Origin: Firmicutes bacterium UBA993
GTDB lineage: Bacteria > Bacillota > Dethiobacteria > DTU022
Length of the DNA stretch: 8,482 nucleotides
Direction: 5' to 3'
NCBI GenBank assembly: GCA_002292015.1
Contig: DBBD01000100.1
Span: 1-8,482, forward strand
Shown: one piece after another, positions 6,008-8,482 of the stretch
Numbering within the stretch: the first letter of the stretch is position 1
Layout: every line of letters starts with the position of its first letter
Position numbers and translations under genes: made by a program
The notes under the pieces: generated by a model
What the model was told of the DNA's origin: nothing
The model's input: the letters and a program-made list of their open reading frames with translations, nothing else
The model's database searches: none

Positions 6008-6039
6008 AGAGCCAGGCTCTGCCGCAAATTGATGGCAGA
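6008..6039. other. Overlapping inverted repeats in the intergenic region after the QueG-like gene
   Basis: AGAGCC (6008-6013) and GGCTCT (6015-6020) are exact inverted repeats around one base, and TCTGCC (6018-6023) pairs exactly with GGCAGA (6034-6039) across a ten-base loop. The two structures share bases 6018-6020 and would exclude each other. No T-run follows at once, though the next 50 bases are T-rich (TTTTCCCCTTTGTTACTTTTATTTTG). This could be a weak end of the upstream transcript or an operator. I see no gene in the 280 bases between 5968 and 6247 beyond this and the terminator at 6175. Confidence 0.3.
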
Positions 6040-6174
6040 ACCAACTTCCGGACATTTTCCCCTTTGTTACTTTTATTTTGCCTGAAAGAGGCACAAGGTA
6101 TTGTAATAGACAAAATAATAAGATAGGATGGATGAAATCGCTTGACTAAGAGATTATTTATTCTAGCTGCCGCA

Positions 6175-6199
6175 GCAGAGCCCGCTCTGCAGTTTTTTT
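6175..6199 (+). terminator. Intrinsic (Rho-independent) terminator
   Basis: GCAGAG (6175-6180) pairs with CTCTGC (6185-6190) around a CCCG loop, followed two bases later by seven T residues (6193-6199). It lies 208 bases after the QueG-like stop and only 48 bases before the DUF47 start. It could end the upstream transcript, or act as an attenuator if transcription of the phosphate module starts further upstream. A five-codon frame (ATG 6128, stop 6143-6145) lies ahead of it. Confidence 0.75.
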
Positions 6200-6247
6200 A
6201 TTAAGGAGCAGTTCGTCAGTGTCGTTAAGAGGAAGGTGCCTTAAAAG

Positions 6248-6901
6248 ATGAAACTTATTGTCTTGGCAAAAAGCAAAAAACTTCAAAATGAGATTGACAG
6301 TTACCTGAAATGCATTACACGATCCTCCCTGCTTTTTTTTGAAGGAGCTAAAGAAGCTTACCGGGGTAATTACGCGGATGCTGAAATCAGGTACCGTGAA
6401 ATTGCCGAACTTGAAAGAAAAGCAGACGAGCATCTGAAAGATATTCAGTACAAGCTTTATGCTTATAATATTGCGCCCGATTCGCGCGCCGATATCTTCG
6501 AACTCTTAGACGGACTCGATGATATTGTCGATCTGGCGAAGAAAAATATCTTTCAGATATGCGTTGAACGGCCGGCAATTCCAGACTGTATGAGGGGTGA
6601 TTATTTGGCAATTGCCGAGGCTTCAGCTGATGCTGTCGATACCCTGATCCAGGGGGTCCACTCCTTTTTTGAAGATGTTAACACCCTTGATGGCTATATC
6701 AAGAACGTGTATCTTTACGAAAAAAAAGCTGACGCTCTGGAAGAAAAAATCAAGCGCAATATTTTCCAATCCGGAGTAGTCGACGAACTGGCCAGAAAGT
6801 TTCAGCTGCGCTACTACGTAGAGAAAATGGCAATACTCTCGGATGTGGCTGAAGATCTGGCAAAAAAAATGCTGATGTACAAAATTAAACGCATCATTTA
6901 A
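6248..6901 (+). CDS. DUF47/PhoU-like PiT accessory protein
   Basis: This 217-residue, almost entirely helical, soluble protein belongs to the DUF47 (PhoU-related) family that accompanies PiT transporters and is thought to control or assist them. The acidic E/DxxxD motifs that bind metal clusters in PhoU-like bundles recur: ERKAD (56-60), DGLDD (88-92) and DDIVD (91-95), EKKAD (158-162) and DVAED (199-203), at the spacing expected for two three-helix bundles. Length is normal for the family (about 205-220). The start ATG 6248 follows AAGAGGAAGG at 6227-6236, spaced slightly long at 11 bases. The PiT permease begins 63 bases downstream with no terminator between, so the two are probably one operon. 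There is no signal peptide or membrane segment. Confidence 0.9.
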   Translation: MKLIVLAKSKKLQNEIDSYLKCITRSSLLFFEGAKEAYRGNYADAEIRYREIAELERKADEHLKDIQYKLYAYNIAPDSRADIFELLDGLDDIVDLAKKNIFQICVERPAIPDCMRGDYLAIAEASADAVDTLIQGVHSFFEDVNTLDGYIKNVYLYEKKADALEEKIKRNIFQSGVVDELARKFQLRYYVEKMAILSDVAEDLAKKMLMYKIKRII

Positions 6902-6964
6902 GCTTTTACTGATCACCATAAAGAAGTGTTAAATTAATCCTGGTAATCGGAGGCCGGCGTTAAG

Positions 6965-8014
6965 ATGTTTGCATCCTTTTTTTTCCTGAGCAGCGGGTTA
7001 TTTATGGGGTGGTCCCTGGGTGCCAACGATGCCGCTAATATTTTCGGCACAGCCGTAGGCACCAAAATGGTCCGGTTTACCACAGCGGCGTTCATCAGCA
7101 GCCTCTTTATTCTTTTGGGCGCATTATATAGCGGCGCCGGCACAACCGGCACCCTGGGCAGCCTGGGAACGATTAAAGCCTTGCCCGGAGCTTTCATCGT
7201 GAGCCTCGCTGCAGCACTGACAATAACGTGGATGACCAAAACAGGTCTACCGGTGTCGACTTCCCAGGCAATTGTCGGCTCGATCCTCGGTTGGAATTTT
7301 TTTGCCGGGGCCTCCACCGATTATGCTATAGTTTACCGTATAGCCGGGGCCTGGCTTTTTACGCCAATCCTGGCTGCCCTATTCTCTTTCGGCTTCTATT
7401 TTCTGTTTAAAGGTATCTTGGAAAATGTAAAGATTCACCTCTTTAGCCTCGACTGGCTTGTCAAGCTGAGCCTGCTTTTAGCCGGGGCCTTCGGCGCTTA
7501 CAGTCTCGGCATGAATAATATTGCTAATGTGATCGGGGTGTTTGCGGCAGCATCACCTTTTGTCGATATCCAAATCGGGGATTCCCATGTAATCAGTGGT
7601 ATGCAACAGCTGCTGTTTCTTGGTGGGGCATCGATCGCCCTCGGGGTTTTAACCTATTCCAAGAACGTGATGATGACGGTCGGGTCGGGCATTTACCGGC
7701 TCTCCCCGGTTACAGCTCTGATCGTGGTACTGTCAAGTTCCATGGTACTCTTTATTTTTGCCTCCGAAAGTTTGCAGGCTGCGTTGGTTGCTCTTGGTCT
7801 TCCGGCTATCCCGCTGGTGCCTGTTTCCCAATCCCAGGGCGTGGTTGGCGCCATATCAGGCATCTGCGTCGCCAAGGGCGGAGGTAATGTCAATGCCCGG
7901 CTGGCAGGCAAAATCGTAGTCGGTTGGATGCTGACACCGGTTTGCGCCGGCATTTTATCATTTATATCACTCTTCATTATGCAGAACGTTTTTATGCAAA
8001 ATGTTGTGTTCTAG
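6965..8014 (+). CDS. PiT-family (low-affinity inorganic phosphate) permease
   Basis: This 349-residue polytopic membrane protein has the two PiT half-repeats. The first has GANDAANIFGTAVGTK (19-34) and GLPVSTSQAIVG (PVSTSQ at 96-101); the second has GMNNIANVIGV (182-192) and PLVPVSQSQGVVGA (PVSQSQ at 286-291). About ten hydrophobic segments are visible. In many PiT phosphate permeases the PVST motif ends in His; here both copies have Gln, and the second GxNDxAN copy has Asn185 in place of Asp. It lacks the long cytoplasmic loop of larger PitA proteins. The DUF47 genes on both sides support phosphate or a metal-phosphate complex as substrate, but sulfate permeases (CysP) share the fold, so specificity is not proven. 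ATG 6965 is preceded by GGAGG at 6949-6953. Confidence 0.88.
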   Translation: MFASFFFLSSGLFMGWSLGANDAANIFGTAVGTKMVRFTTAAFISSLFILLGALYSGAGTTGTLGSLGTIKALPGAFIVSLAAALTITWMTKTGLPVSTSQAIVGSILGWNFFAGASTDYAIVYRIAGAWLFTPILAALFSFGFYFLFKGILENVKIHLFSLDWLVKLSLLLAGAFGAYSLGMNNIANVIGVFAAASPFVDIQIGDSHVISGMQQLLFLGGASIALGVLTYSKNVMMTVGSGIYRLSPVTALIVVLSSSMVLFIFASESLQAALVALGLPAIPLVPVSQSQGVVGAISGICVAKGGGNVNARLAGKIVVGWMLTPVCAGILSFISLFIMQNVFMQNVVF

Positions 8015-8082
8015 CCGGAGACACTGGCAACCTGCACAGCAGGCTTCCATCGTTCCGGAAACCACTGAACTACCTGTTAAAA

Positions 8083-8116
8083 CCCTCTCCCGGAAGAGGG
8101 TAGGGGTAGGGGGGCA
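8083..8116 (-). repeat. Dispersed C-rich repeat copy 3 (inverted)
   Basis: CCCTCT (8083-8088) pairs with AGAGGG (8095-8100) around CCCGGA, followed by a G-rich tract TAGGGGTAGGGGGG (8101-8114). Read on the minus strand this becomes a CCCCCCTACCCCTACCCTCT-type unit, the same pattern as at 188 and 3201 but inverted. It separates the PiT gene from the second DUF47 gene. No T-tract follows, so it is unlikely to be a terminator. A further small hairpin, CCTGC (8031-8035) with GCAGG (8039-8043), lies between it and the PiT stop. Confidence 0.65.
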
Positions 8117-8173
8117 TTTAACCTCTCTGCTGGTGCTACCAGGTGGTATGCTAGTCTTTAAAGGTGTTGGCGG

Positions 8174-8482
8174 ATGAAATTTTTTTCTTCAAAGTTTTTT
8201 ATAAAGAAGATGCGCCTCGGGCAGGAGGTTGAGTCTTATCTCAACTGCGTCAACGAGATCTGCAGCGCTTTTAACTCTGGTGTTAAAAGCTACCTGGAAG
8301 GTGATCTGGAAACTTTCACCAGATGTTCCAAGGTCACCTCTCAGGGCGAAAAGAAAGCTGACGAAGTCTTAAAGGACATTAAATGCCAGCTTTATATTAA
8401 TACCCTTTACCCCGATTACCAGAAGGATATTACCTTGATATTTGATCAGATGGACAACGTTGCTGATATAGCAAACCAGGTC
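8174..8482 (+). CDS. Second DUF47/PhoU-like protein (partial, cut by window end)
   Basis: The first 103 residues are present. The sequence resembles the DUF47 protein at 6248 but is clearly divergent: EVESYLNCVNEICSAFNSGVKSYLEGD corresponds to EIDSYLKCITRSSLLFFEGAKEAYRGN. EKKAD (59-63) and DNVAD (94-98) are the conserved acidic motifs. The N-terminus (MKFFSSKFFIKKMRLG) is about ten residues longer than in the first copy. ATG 8174 follows AAAGGTG at 8160-8166; ATG at codon 13 is an alternative start with no comparable ribosome site. It lies 159 bases after the PiT stop, beyond the inverted repeat, and may be the start of another PiT/DUF47 pair or a second regulator of the same permease. Confidence 0.85.
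   Translation, partial: MKFFSSKFFIKKMRLGQEVESYLNCVNEICSAFNSGVKSYLEGDLETFTRCSKVTSQGEKKADEVLKDIKCQLYINTLYPDYQKDITLIFDQMDNVADIANQV

Noticed and set aside
5853..6113. Minus-strand frames (74 and 86 codons) over the end of the QueG-like gene and the following gap
   Set aside because: About half overlaps the Cys-rich end of a convincing + strand gene, and no ribosome site or family is visible. The part over 5968-6094 could be a remnant, but I cannot support it.
6142..6164. Promoter TTGACT followed by TATTCT before the DUF47 gene
   Set aside because: The spacing is only 11 bases, far from the 16-18 needed, and no suitable -10 lies at the right distance.

Overview
This window reads as a bacterial chromosomal segment, most likely from an anaerobic Firmicute of the Clostridia (Peptococcaceae or Moorella-like). 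The case rests on strong AGGAGG-type ribosome binding sites, several TTG and GTG starts, moderate GC, and a molybdopterin-binding protein with a Cys-rich tail that I associate with clostridial molybdate operons. The lineage is an inference. All convincing genes are on the + strand.

Layout: (1) 2-157 is the end of an unrecognised gene. (2) 280-1047 encodes a short-chain dehydrogenase very like type II 3-hydroxyacyl-CoA dehydrogenase (HSD17B10), preceded by an 11-codon mini-ORF and a dispersed CCCCCTCACCC-type repeat. (3) 1076-5116 is a molybdate/tungstate cluster. It starts with a near-consensus sigma-A promoter and a structured leader of about 130 nt, followed by a MoeA-like molybdopterin-binding protein, a possible 29-residue small protein, ModA, ModB and ModC. 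The modA-modB gap holds a repeat that folds into three consecutive hairpins. (4) 5206-5967 encodes a QueG-related protein with two Cys motifs suited to 4Fe-4S clusters. (5) 6248-8482 is a phosphate-type module: a DUF47/PhoU-like protein, a PiT-family permease and, after another repeat copy, a second DUF47/PhoU-like protein cut by the window edge.

How the genes fit together: ModA (lipoprotein receptor), ModB (channel) and ModC (ATPase) form one ABC importer for molybdate or tungstate. The MoeA-like protein, first in the same transcription unit, probably handles the metal or pterin cofactor or senses it. The DUF47 proteins are the usual partners of PiT permeases and probably control them. The dehydrogenase and the QueG-like protein have no clear functional tie to these two transport modules.

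No CRISPR array, tRNA, rRNA, transposase or phage gene was seen. I found no clearly new multi-gene system. The best candidates for something undescribed are the leader of the molybdopterin-binding gene, the small ORF coupled to modA, the hairpin array between modA and modB, and the paired DUF47 genes around one PiT permease.
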